Positions 39,801 through 47,446 of a stretch of DNA of 64,000 bases are shown one piece after another (position 1 is the first letter of the stretch; each line of letters starts with the position of its first letter). The position numbers and the translations under genes are program-made. The stretch is from Solirubrobacteraceae bacterium (GTDB taxonomy: Bacteria > Actinomycetota > Thermoleophilia > Solirubrobacterales > Solirubrobacteraceae), in NCBI GenBank assembly GCA_016463515.1, contig JAEMRF010000001.1, positions 50,831 through 114,830 of the forward strand, written 5' to 3'. Under the pieces are notes generated by a model that saw only the letters and a program-made list of their open reading frames with translations, searched no databases and was not told the DNA's origin.

Positions 39801-41660
39801 TACGAGTGGGAGCGATGCGACACCAACGGCGCGAACTGCGTAACCATCGCCGGTGCCGACCGCTCATACAAGACGATCACCGGCGCAGACTACGGCCACA
39901 CCCTTCGCGCCAAGGTCACCGCCACGAACTCCGCAGGACAGTCGACCGCCACGACGTCAACCAGCAGCCTGGTGGGTAGCTACCGCCAGAAGGTCGCCAA
40001 CCAAGCTGGCGCGTACTGGCGGATGGACGAAACGACCGGCACGACGATCGAGGACAGCGTCGGCGACTACGACGGCACCCAGAGCGGGGCGACCCTCGGT
40101 CAGGCCGGAATCATCAAGTTCTCGTCCGCGTTCGGCGGCAACCCCGCGCACGTCTCGCTTCCGAGTGTGCCGATCACCCCGTCCTCGAGCTTCACGCTTG
40201 AAGCGAGGGTCCGACCGACCTCGCTGCCCGCAGCCAACCAGGGGGCGTACCTCCTCTTCCGCGGGAACGGACACACCACCAGCTTCGAGGGGTTCGGCCT
40301 GGCGATCTACGACGGCAAGTACGAGCTCGTGATGTCCAACCCGGACACGATCGGCCAGCGGTACATCATCGGCGGGACGGCCGCCGCTGGCCAGTGGGCG
40401 CACGTCACCGCCACCTTCGATCGCGCGACCGGCCGGATGCGGCTCTACGTCGACGGCAAGCGCGTCGCGCAAGGCACCTTTGCCAGCGACATGAAGCTCG
40501 CGAGCACACCGACGTACATGGGTCGCTCGGGCTACAACGTCGGGACAGGGGAGGGCTGGTTCAACGGCCGGCTCGACGAGGTATCCGTCACCACCCGCGC
40601 GCTGAGCGCAGGCGAGGTCGCCGACCGCCACCGAGCGGACACCACCGCGGGCCCGGTCAACGCCGAGCCGCCCACCATCACCGGGGAGCCCAAGGTCGGC
40701 AGGACCCTGACCGCCGCACCCGGCGCATGGGCGGGCACAGACCCGCCGGTCACCTACGCCTACCAGTGGCAGCGCCCAGGAGAAGTGTGCGCAGGCGGCG
40801 GGCAGTGCTGGACCGACATCTCCGGCGCGACGAGCGCCACCTACGACGTGTCCGCGCACGAGATCGGCAACCAACTCCGAGTCCGAGTGACGGCTACCGA
40901 CTCTCAGGGCGCGACTACCGGTCACAGCGCAGCGACGACTGCGGTCGCCGTCGACCTCGCCGCTCTGCGCTCCGAGGTCGCCGCCGACAACCCATGGGCG
41001 TCGTGGCGACACGACGACCAGCCCACCGGCGCGGCATGCGGCTTCTCGACCGCCGCGTGTGCCCCTGACAGCTCCGGCAACGGCCGCAACGGCGCAGTGT
41101 GGTCAGCCGCAGCAGGCCAGCTGGGGATCGCACCCGCATCGAACGCGCTGCGCAACCCCCGGTACTACCGCGCGTCGGTCCCGAGCACCGGGACCGCCCG
41201 GACCGTGGAGCTCTGGGTCCGTCCCGACAGCGTGACCGCCGGCGCGCCGCAGGGCCTCGTGTCGATCGGCGACCAGAGCGGCGGCTACGGCCTGGCCATG
41301 GTCAACAACACGCTGTCCGGCAACGGCAGCTGCCTCTGGCTCGTGCACTACCACGTCGGTGACGGGTATGACCCGGCGAGCTGCGGGTCGATCCGCGCCG
41401 GCCGCTGGCAGCACGTCGTCGTCACCTTCGACCGCACGCACACCAAGTTCTACGTCAACGGCGTGAAGGTCGGCCAGACCGCGGACCCCGCACCGGCAGC
41501 GATCGACCCGATCGTCACCGTCGGGTACTTCGCCGACAACCACGCTGACCCAGTCGGGTCCGCGGCCATCGGCTTCACCGGCTCGATCGACGAGGTCGCG
41601 GTCTACGAGCAGGCGCTCAGCGCCGAACGCATCGCCGCGCACTACGCCGCGGGCGCCTGA
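36864..41660 (+). CDS. Giant Kelch/LamG/Ig-like surface protein with TasA-type export signal
   Basis: 1598 residues. Hydrophobic helix about 17-36, then 'VWQGLAATINSDGNSFQAA', matching the TasA-type signals next door. In order: an Ig-like unit ('FTYEWLRCDTAAQNCQPIAGAD'), a Kelch propeller (about 165-500; repeats such as 'LPDGRVVYAGGYPS' and 'TNTWATVSTPFGRYAPVAQL'), a second Ig-like unit, a second Kelch propeller (about 595-935), a third Ig-like unit, a LamG/concanavalin-like domain (about 1045-1250), a fourth Ig-like unit, and a second LamG domain to the end. Probably a fibre-tip or surface adhesin binding glycans. ATGA-coupled to the peptidase. Confidence 0.85.
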   Translation: MSRATPAPSRAFQPSVTALGVALLLSSLLAAAGFVTGVWQGLAATINSDGNSFQAAQTQTPVSGSPPIILDANYAPLAAAPTVDDLLRSQPGEWAGTGLEFTYEWLRCDTAAQNCQPIAGADSSTYTVQGDDQGHRLRLRVTATNSAGSQTATSSPTGTIAITWRSAGSMNVARSEFGYARLPDGKVLVAGGATSTGWTGQSELYDPATGAWTPTGAMQTPRIDPGADFQLPVLPDGRVVYAGGYPSVAATTSVEIFNPQTGAWSTAAPMSQGRSGYAWSILPDGRLLVAGGSLNAGGTAATASVEIYDPQSNTWAAGPSMATARYNGAFVTLRDGRLMVISGWTSTAAPTNAEIYNPQTNTWATVSTPFGRYAPVAQLLPDGRVIVAGGGSPSTAHAEAWLYNPQTNAWASTGAMPSPRAWASIASRGDGGPLVVSGNDASGMLTSVVRYDHTQGTWAAQPTLQSPHRIGLAIALSDGRTLDAGGYTTASARTATAETLAGPLGADPINLTAPAVAGTAAVGQALRVTGGSWEGRERFTYQWLRCTASTCTPISGATWGRYTVAAADAGRTLRARVTAHNAYGSTTIDTDPTGTVAAQWAATGALSTARSQSGVIKLPDGKVLLAGGYGNSGPIASSESYNPATGQWSAAGALNTARSMAWLSPELPKLPNGRWLIAGGLTTGDVTTATTETYDADTGQWSAAPSMASPRVGMNPVSLPDGRVLVAGGYSNYSTSTTTATAEVFDADTNSWSNVASMTQKRGGHTTTVLNDGRVLVAGGDEGSGTILTTAEIYDPQTNQWSTTTMPGAMFAASAVTLADGRVLIVAGGQSASWLPGSTAAYLFNPANDTWSTAGSMSAPRVLAHAWPLADGRVLVTGALSGSQRATAETYNPQTNTWSAYDTMLSERAVGSAVTLSDGDLMAAGGIGASARTTAAELHGQTVTAPENTTAPEIVYPDHSSGRVAVSQGAWSGAPTQFTYEWERCDTNGANCVTIAGADRSYKTITGADYGHTLRAKVTATNSAGQSTATTSTSSLVGSYRQKVANQAGAYWRMDETTGTTIEDSVGDYDGTQSGATLGQAGIIKFSSAFGGNPAHVSLPSVPITPSSSFTLEARVRPTSLPAANQGAYLLFRGNGHTTSFEGFGLAIYDGKYELVMSNPDTIGQRYIIGGTAAAGQWAHVTATFDRATGRMRLYVDGKRVAQGTFASDMKLASTPTYMGRSGYNVGTGEGWFNGRLDEVSVTTRALSAGEVADRHRADTTAGPVNAEPPTITGEPKVGRTLTAAPGAWAGTDPPVTYAYQWQRPGEVCAGGGQCWTDISGATSATYDVSAHEIGNQLRVRVTATDSQGATTGHSAATTAVAVDLAALRSEVAADNPWASWRHDDQPTGAACGFSTAACAPDSSGNGRNGAVWSAAAGQLGIAPASNALRNPRYYRASVPSTGTARTVELWVRPDSVTAGAPQGLVSIGDQSGGYGLAMVNNTLSGNGSCLWLVHYHVGDGYDPASCGSIRAGRWQHVVVTFDRTHTKFYVNGVKVGQTADPAPAAIDPIVTVGYFADNHADPVGSAAIGFTGSIDEVAVYEQALSAERIAAHYAAGA

Positions 41661-41665
41661 AACCG

Positions 41666-41687
41666 CGGGGAGCGGTGCCGCTCTCCG
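41666..41687 (+). terminator. Hairpin after the giant surface protein gene
   Basis: 9-bp stem (41666-41674 and 41679-41687, one G-T pair) with a 4-nt loop, 5 bp past the stop. No T-run. Confidence 0.5.
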
Positions 41688-41715
41688 GATGGGCGCTGGC
41701 GGTGACGGCACCCGA

Positions 41716-41725
41716 TTGCCCCCCC
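41716..41725 (+). promoter_or_regulatory. TTGCCCCCC motif before the PilZ operon
   Basis: 51 bp upstream of ATG 41767. Confidence 0.3.
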
Positions 41726-41766
41726 TCATGGTCTGAAGTCCTCCCAACCGGAGAGGAGCAGGCCAA

Positions 41767-42198
41767 ATGGACCAGCGACGACACCAGGCACCCAGCCGAC
41801 CCAGGACCCCGCGCCAGCGCGGAACGCGACCCTCAATCGTCGAGCCGCAGCGCTGCCAGGTCGACGAGCACACCGTCGCCGTCGCCGCCCTGGTGTTCGA
41901 CGACGACCGAGCCCTGCGCCGCGGCGAGCGGTCCGCGCTCGAGACTGGGGGAGTCAGCACCTACACCGTCGAGCGCGGCGACGGCGAGGAGATGCTCGTG
42001 ATCGTGGGCCCACCCGCCTCGGTCGACGAAGCCGCCAACGCAGCACGCGAACACGGGATCGGGCTCGCACTCAGCCCCCTGCAGGCCAAGTCCATGGCGC
42101 GCGGCTGGCTCGACCTGCTGCGCGAGAACGAACGACGAGGAGCCACAGCTCTCCGCCAGTCCGTGCGCTGGCCGGCCAAGACCGGCGGCGATCAGTGA
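41767..42198 (+). CDS. Hypothetical protein coupled to PilZ
   Basis: 143 residues with GGAGAGGAG upstream. The N-terminal 35 residues are basic and disordered, the rest alpha/beta ('EEMLVIVGPPASVDEAANAAREHGIGLALSPLQAKSMARGWLDLL'). The stop overlaps the PilZ GTG. Possibly a partner of the PilZ protein. Confidence 0.5.
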   Translation: MDQRRHQAPSRPRTPRQRGTRPSIVEPQRCQVDEHTVAVAALVFDDDRALRRGERSALETGGVSTYTVERGDGEEMLVIVGPPASVDEAANAAREHGIGLALSPLQAKSMARGWLDLLRENERRGATALRQSVRWPAKTGGDQ

Positions 42199-42539
42199 GC
42201 GGGCCGCCCGCGCGTCGGCAGAACATCAGGGTCGGCGCTAAGTGCCCCGTGACCATCACCACCGACGACGGAGAGAGCGTCACGCTGCACACCAGCGACG
42301 TCAGCGCACGCGGCGCGCTACTGAGCGACGCCCCCGCCGAGCTCGACAGCGCGGCCGCGCTGGACGTGTCCTTCTTCTCCGACGGCACACCCTTGACGGT
42401 GCCGGCCACCGTGATGGAACGCCGCGGCGCTGATCTCGCCGTCGCATGGGAACCACTCGGCCTGGCCGAGCTCGCCGTTCTGCGTGCCGCGATCGAACAG
42501 CATCGCGGCCGCGCATCGTTCACCACGGGGATCGAATGA
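42195..42539 (+). CDS. PilZ-domain protein (c-di-GMP receptor)
   Basis: 114 residues forming essentially one PilZ domain: Arg7-Arg8-x-x-x-Arg12 ('ARRQNIRVG') and Asp35-x-Ser37-x-x-Gly40 ('TSDVSARGALL'), the two c-di-GMP-binding motifs, on a small beta-barrel. Such proteins turn c-di-GMP levels into changes in motility, polysaccharide or adhesin output. Coupled upstream (GTGA) and downstream (ATGA). An HD-GYP gene lies 0.8 kb away. Confidence 0.8.
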   Translation: MSGPPARRQNIRVGAKCPVTITTDDGESVTLHTSDVSARGALLSDAPAELDSAAALDVSFFSDGTPLTVPATVMERRGADLAVAWEPLGLAELAVLRAAIEQHRGRASFTTGIE

Positions 42540-43323
42540 CGACCCCGGTGATCCGCGTCAGGCTGCCTGACGGTCGCGTCGGTAGCGCTGAAGGCGCCCT
42601 CGCGCCCGACTTGGCCCGCGCGCAGCTCTCCCTCGATCTCGCGTCGGCCGGCGAACGCACGGACACCCGTCCGCGGCCCGGCCGGCCGGTGTTCGCCATT
42701 CACGAGGTCAAAGCTGCGGAGGCCGATGACCTCCTCGTCGACTGGGGCCACCCGCTGGGCGGCATCAACCCCGGGAAGAAGGGAGGTCGCCCCTTCGGGT
42801 ACGCCGCGTATGTCTGCGAGGCGCTGCGGCCGCCCGGTGGCGGTGCTCATCAGCGCGTCCTCACCAAACGCCAGCGTGAGCAAAGATCATGGGCTACACC
42901 GCTGGAACACCGTCGAACTCGCTCGCGTCGGACGTCCCGACAGCGACGCGCAGGCGACGCTCGCCGCCGTACGACTGTGGAGCGTGTACCTCGCTCCGCT
43001 GTGGCCCGAGCGCTACCCCGACCCGTGGCCGCACGGCCTAGATGCGGCGATCAGCTACTCGCTGCCGGGTACCCCATCGGCGCAGGACCCAGATGAAGGG
43101 GATGTACCACCGCCTGGGCTGGAAAAACCTCGGCAAGCGCCAGGCCAAGACACCGAGCGCCGAGTCACGCTCGAATCAGAGCAAGACTGACTTCATCGCC
43201 GACGGCGTCAAGGGCCTGTGGATCTGGGAGTACACGCAAGGCGAGCACATCCCGATCGCCCAGCGTCGCGATCCGATCGAGATGATTGCGCCGCCAGTCA
43301 AGGGGCGCAAAGCTGCCGCGTAG
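42536..43323 (+). pseudogene. Mom/GNAT-like (XF1762-type) gene with two frameshifts
   Basis: Three consecutive frames together give one coherent protein. From ATG 42536: 'DLLVDWGHPLGGINPGKKGGRPFGYAAYVCEALR' to about 42836. Then a shifted frame: 'VAVLISASSPNAS...HRWNTVELARVGRPDSDAQATLAAVRLWSVYLAP' to about 43080. Then a third: 'KGMYHRLGWKNLGKRQAK...KGLWIWEY' to 43323. The order W-x-H-P-L-G, V-A-V, V-E-L-A-R and R-x-x-G-W is that of phage/plasmid GNAT-like proteins related to Mom. One extra base near 42836 and one near 43090 would account for it. ATGA-coupled to PilZ. Confidence 0.6.
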
Positions 43324-43328
43324 CTGGC

Positions 43329-43337
43329 TTGCCCCCC
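43329..43337 (+). promoter_or_regulatory. TTGCCCCCC motif before the HD-GYP gene
   Basis: Begins 30 bp upstream of ATG 43359. Confidence 0.3.
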
Positions 43338-43358
43338 GGCATGGGTGAAGGTCGACCT

Positions 43359-44738
43359 ATGACCACGCCCGATCACGGCGCCCGCCTCAAGCAGGTCGCG
43401 GGCGCGAACATCCTGATCACCGCCGTAGCCATCGCGTTCGCCATGGCGATTGACCCGACCCTGGGCCCGCTGGCCCCAGCGTTGTGCCTGCTCGCATTCG
43501 CGATCGCCAGCGAGTTCGTCAGCGTCCCGATCGCCGCCGGCCGCTTGAGCGGATGCTTCGGCGCCGTCCTGGCCATCGGCTGGATCTCCGGTCCCGCGCT
43601 CGGCGTGCTCGCCGCGATCATCGTGACCCTCGTCGAAGCTCGCCGACACGGCACCCGGCGCGCGTCGATCGCCGTGAACGTCGCAGGACTTGCGGTCGCC
43701 GCTTTGCTGGCCGGCGCCGCCGCGCATCTCGCTCAAGTCCGCGGAGTCGACGCGGCCGACACGACGTTCGCGCTCGTCTGCTTCGCCGCGTACATGGCCG
43801 CTATCTGCATCGAGTTCTGGTGGGTGTTCTCCGCCGACCTCGGTGACGACCTCGAGCCGCTCGGCGTCATGACCCGTCACATCCTCGTCCCGCTGCTGCC
43901 GCAGTTCGCGTGCATGGCGTGCGTCACGGCCGCGCTGCCGATGCTCTACAGCCAGTTCGGGACCACGGCGCTGCTGCTGGTGTTCACGGTGCTGCTGAGT
44001 TTCCAGAGCCTCGTCCGCGCACTCCTGCTGTCGCGCCAGCGCGCCGACCAGCTCGACGAGAGCGTCCGGGAGATCGCCGAACGCGAACGCGCGCTGGAGC
44101 GCCTGAGCTTCGGCGCGCTACGCGCACTCGTGCAGTCGGTGAACCTGCGCGACCGGATGACCGCCCGTCACAGCGGAGCGGTTGCGCGCTACGCCCGCGA
44201 GATCGCCAGAGAACTCGGCCTCGACGACCACGAGCAGGAGACCGTGCACATGGCCGGGCTGCTGCACGACGTCGGCAAGCACATCTTCACCGACGCGATC
44301 CTGACCGGCGGCAGAAAGCTCACAGACGACCAGTTCGAACTCGTCAAGCAGCACCCCGGAGTCGGTGCCGAGCTCGTCCGCGGCATGCCCGGCTACGAGC
44401 GGGTGTCGGACATCATCCGCCATCACCACGAGCGCATAGACGGCCGCGGGTACCCCGACGGCCTGGCGGGCGAGGACATCCCGCTCCTGAGCCGGTGCAT
44501 CAGCGTTGCGGACACGTACGACGTGATGACCTCGCGCGACTCGTACCGCCGACCAGTATCCCGACAGGAGGCGATCGCCGAGTTGCGGCGCGTCGCGGGC
44601 GCGCAGCTCGACGCGGCGGTCGTCGACGCGTTCATCCGGGCGCTTGAGCGGACCGACGTGCGGTTCGACCACGGGTCCGCCGATGACCTCGAGCGCCAGC
44701 TCGCCGTCGACAGCTGGCGTCAGCGGCGCGCCGCGTGA
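43359..44738 (+). CDS. Membrane HD-GYP-domain protein (c-di-GMP phosphodiesterase)
   Basis: 459 residues. About seven hydrophobic helices (12-220) form a MASE-like sensor, followed by a short coiled coil and an HD-GYP domain: His303-Asp304 ('LLHDVGKH'), 'HHHERIDGRGYP' (HHE plus GYP at 364-366), and 'VADTYDVMTS'. All metal-binding and GYP residues are present, so it should hydrolyse c-di-GMP. ATG 43359 has GAAGG at the right distance; ATG 43341 does not. With PilZ it makes a small c-di-GMP module on the element; no GGDEF cyclase is visible. Confidence 0.9.
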   Translation: MTTPDHGARLKQVAGANILITAVAIAFAMAIDPTLGPLAPALCLLAFAIASEFVSVPIAAGRLSGCFGAVLAIGWISGPALGVLAAIIVTLVEARRHGTRRASIAVNVAGLAVAALLAGAAAHLAQVRGVDAADTTFALVCFAAYMAAICIEFWWVFSADLGDDLEPLGVMTRHILVPLLPQFACMACVTAALPMLYSQFGTTALLLVFTVLLSFQSLVRALLLSRQRADQLDESVREIAERERALERLSFGALRALVQSVNLRDRMTARHSGAVARYAREIARELGLDDHEQETVHMAGLLHDVGKHIFTDAILTGGRKLTDDQFELVKQHPGVGAELVRGMPGYERVSDIIRHHHERIDGRGYPDGLAGEDIPLLSRCISVADTYDVMTSRDSYRRPVSRQEAIAELRRVAGAQLDAAVVDAFIRALERTDVRFDHGSADDLERQLAVDSWRQRRAA

Positions 44739-44754
44739 CCGGCCCCGGACGGCA

Positions 44755-44780
44755 CACCGGCCCGCTCTCGCGGGCCGGTG
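44755..44780 (+). terminator. 11-bp hairpin after the HD-GYP gene
   Basis: Perfect arms CACCGGCCCGC (44755-44765) and GCGGGCCGGTG (44770-44780), 4-nt loop, 16 bp past the stop, no T-run. Confidence 0.6.
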
Positions 44781-44952
44781 GCACAGGGTGTGGCGACATG
44801 ACAGAGAGCGGGCTACTTGCGACGGAACGCCATCGCTGCCTCCCTGTCGGTCGGGGATATGTCGGCAGGGCCCTGGGGCCCTCTCGTCAGATTGGCACGC
44901 CCACAGGACGCACCGCAACCCGCCATCCGGCGAAACACCACAAGTCGTAGCG

Positions 44953-46158
44953 ATGAGAGCCGCGATCGAGACTCGGGCGTTCCGGCGTGCCCTCGTCGCG
45001 TACATCGGCGACCAGATCGTCGACTGGGCAGCCATGGTCGCGCTGATGCTGCTCGTCTACCGCGAGACCGGCAGCGCACTGGCCACCGCGCTTCTCCTGG
45101 TCTGCAAGACCCTGGCCCCGGCCGCGCTCGTCCCCATCCTGGCGCGCCGCAGCGAACAATTCCCCGTCCGCGTCACCGCAGCAGCCGCGCTCACGGCCTG
45201 CGGACTCACACTCGCGGTGATGGCGGCCTCGCCGCTCGCCGCCTTGTGGCCGCTCGTGTTCGTCTTCGAACTCGCCGCCCTACTCGCACGCTCGGCGATC
45301 CGCGGCTCGCTACCGCTCTGCCTGCACGGGGATGCCCTGCGCGCCGGAAACGCCCTCATCAACGCCGCCAGCGCACTCCTCGCCGCGATCGCGCCCGCAC
45401 TCGCCGCCGTCGCCACCGTGGCGGTCGGGCCTCGCGCAATCCTGCTCGCCGGCGCCACCGCGGCGCTCCTGAGCGCGGCCGCCGCCACGGCCCTGACCAG
45501 CGCGCGCCCATGCGACCTGCCCGACGAAGACGACCCCGGCCCAGCATCGGGCACCGGCCTCCCCGACGTGGCCACGTCGACGTGGGTCACCCTCGTCGCC
45601 GGCACCGCCCTGCTGATCACCCTCTTCAGCATGGACGAGCCCGTCCTGGTTGCCTACGTCCACGAGTCTCTCGGCGCTGGCGAATCAACGTACGGGCTGG
45701 TCGTCTCCGCGTGGGGGCTAGGCATGCTCGCCGGGTCGGCCGCGTACCTGCGCATCCGCCACCTCGACCCGTCGCGCCTGGCAATCGGGTTCGCCCTCGT
45801 ACTCAGCGCCGGGTACATGGGACTCGGCATCGCGAGCACCGCGGCGCTGGCGATCACCGCGGCCATCGTTTGTGGCATCGCTAACGGCGTCATGTTCACC
45901 GCTTTCGTCAACGCCGTCCAAGAAGCCGTCCCGGCCGGACGCCAAGCCCGAGCAGCCTCATGGATCGAAGCCATCGGAGCCGGCGGCGCGGGCGTCGGCT
46001 TCCTGCTCGGCGGCGCCCTGGCCGCACTCACCGACCCGCGGGCACCGTTCCTCGTCGGCGGCGTCGCCGGCGCCACGGTCGCCGTCGTACTACTCGGCTC
46101 CCTTGCACGCCAAGACAACGCCGCGACCACGCGGCGACGGGCACGCGCGGCCCCCTGA
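44953..46158 (+). CDS. Major facilitator superfamily transporter
   Basis: 401 residues with 10-12 predicted membrane helices and no soluble domain. It starts with a short basic N-terminus (AIETRAFRRALVAYIGDQIVDWAAMVALMLLVY), like the drug/siderophore-exporter branch (EntS-like, 12 helices). The central loop (about 185-200) is acidic. Substrate unknown; no biosynthetic genes lie beside it. Confidence 0.8.
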   Translation: MRAAIETRAFRRALVAYIGDQIVDWAAMVALMLLVYRETGSALATALLLVCKTLAPAALVPILARRSEQFPVRVTAAAALTACGLTLAVMAASPLAALWPLVFVFELAALLARSAIRGSLPLCLHGDALRAGNALINAASALLAAIAPALAAVATVAVGPRAILLAGATAALLSAAAATALTSARPCDLPDEDDPGPASGTGLPDVATSTWVTLVAGTALLITLFSMDEPVLVAYVHESLGAGESTYGLVVSAWGLGMLAGSAAYLRIRHLDPSRLAIGFALVLSAGYMGLGIASTAALAITAAIVCGIANGVMFTAFVNAVQEAVPAGRQARAASWIEAIGAGGAGVGFLLGGALAALTDPRAPFLVGGVAGATVAVVLLGSLARQDNAATTRRRARAAP

Positions 46159-46248
46159 GCGCACCCGGTCGGCCCGGACAAGAAGAGGCAGGGGGGTGGA
46201 CGTCGGCGCCGCTTCGACTTGCGGGTGTCAGGAAGAGGAGCCACCCGG

Positions 46249-46638
46249 ATGCCAGCACCCGTCAACACCACGCACACCACAGCCGCTTCGGCGGCATGCG
46301 CGACGGACAACGCGCTCGGGCAGGCCCGCGAGCTCGGAGGCCCTGACACCGTGACGAGCACGCACACCGACCGTACGCGCGCGCTCCCCGCCGGAGAGGG
46401 CGGGGAGCGACGCGCACACGGCCGCGTCCTCCATGCCACTGAACCGCGGATCGTCGCCTACGACACCGACTTCGACCTACCCACCACCGGCCGGATGGGC
46501 GGCTGGTTCGCCAACCACATCGACGCCCTCATCCATGCCCAGCTGATCGGCACCGACACCGCGATCCTGCGCCACCACGACGGCCGCCACTGGCTCGCCC
46601 CGCTCAGCAGCGTCGACCCCTCAGAGGTGATCGCGTGA
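46249..46638 (+). CDS. Hypothetical protein
   Basis: 129 residues from ATG 46249 (GAAGAGGAG upstream). The first 60 residues are disordered; the rest is compact ('RIVAYDTDFDLPTTGRMGGWFANHIDALIHAQLIGTDTAILRHHDGRHW'). First gene of a four-gene overlapping operon ending with the integrase. Confidence 0.5.
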   Translation: MPAPVNTTHTTAASAACATDNALGQARELGGPDTVTSTHTDRTRALPAGEGGERRAHGRVLHATEPRIVAYDTDFDLPTTGRMGGWFANHIDALIHAQLIGTDTAILRHHDGRHWLAPLSSVDPSEVIA

Positions 46639-47096
46639 GCACCACGCTCCTGGCGATGCTCGACGAGCCGCGCGACCTGATCATCCACGCCTGCCACCAC
46701 CACCACGACGACGACGCCGTCACCGAATGGCAGCGCGGACTCACTGCGCTCATCGTCCGCGTGAACCGCGCCACCAACGCCCTCGACGACGCGTTCGACC
46801 ACCCGCACGACGGACTCCTTCACCCCGAGCAGTGCATCCGCCACCTCCGCATAGCCGCGGCACGGATCAAAGCGCTGTGTGTGTGCCCATGCGCGATCGA
46901 CGAGCCCGGCACCCTGCTCGCCGCCGGCGCCTCGCTCGCACGAGCCCGAGCGAGCGCCGCGGCGTGCGCGACAAGTCTGATGAGCCCGGGCTCTCTCCAC
47001 GCGCTCCGGCCCGAGGTCTGGCAACTGCGCTCCGACATTCTCGTCGCCGTGAGTACCGCTTCCCTGCGGGCAAGCGAGACACAGGTCGCTCTGTGA
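46635..47096 (+). CDS. Hypothetical His-rich helical protein
   Basis: 153 residues, GTG overlapping the previous stop. A 'HACHHHHDDDAVTEW' segment near residue 18 could bind metal; the rest is helical. Coupled to the excisionase-like gene (GTGA). Confidence 0.5.
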   Translation: MSTTLLAMLDEPRDLIIHACHHHHDDDAVTEWQRGLTALIVRVNRATNALDDAFDHPHDGLLHPEQCIRHLRIAAARIKALCVCPCAIDEPGTLLAAGASLARARASAAACATSLMSPGSLHALRPEVWQLRSDILVAVSTASLRASETQVAL

Positions 47097-47446
47097 CTCT
47101 CGACCCGGAGGACATCGAAGCGATCGCGCAGCGTGTCGTCGAGCTGCAACGTTTGGCGGCGCCGCTGGGCCAACGCCTGGCGACGGCCGAGGAGGTGGCA
47201 GCAGAACTGGGCGTGAGCACCGACTGGGTATATGAGCACGGCGAGCAACTCGGAAGGGTCAAGCTCGGCTCAGCCAGAAACGCTCCCGTCCGGTTCGATC
47301 TGCAGCGCGTACGCCAAATCAGCCGAGATGTCGAAGTGGATGGCTCTTCTCCCGCGACCGGCCCCCAGAAGAGGCGCACCCGGAGGAAGCGACGCACCGA
47401 GGATGCGGGATCGTTCCCGCTCTTGTCGCCCAGAGTCACGAAGTGA
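47093..47446 (+). CDS. Excisionase/HTH-like DNA-binding protein
   Basis: 117 residues. 'RLATAEEVAAELGVSTDWVYEHGEQLGRVKLGSARNAPVRFDLQRVRQIS' is a winged HTH of the Xis/MerR-like kind, followed by a basic tail ('KRRTRRKRR'). It is GTGA-coupled to the integrase, the classical xis-int arrangement that controls excision direction. Confidence 0.7.
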   Translation: MTLDPEDIEAIAQRVVELQRLAAPLGQRLATAEEVAAELGVSTDWVYEHGEQLGRVKLGSARNAPVRFDLQRVRQISRDVEVDGSSPATGPQKRRTRRKRRTEDAGSFPLLSPRVTK

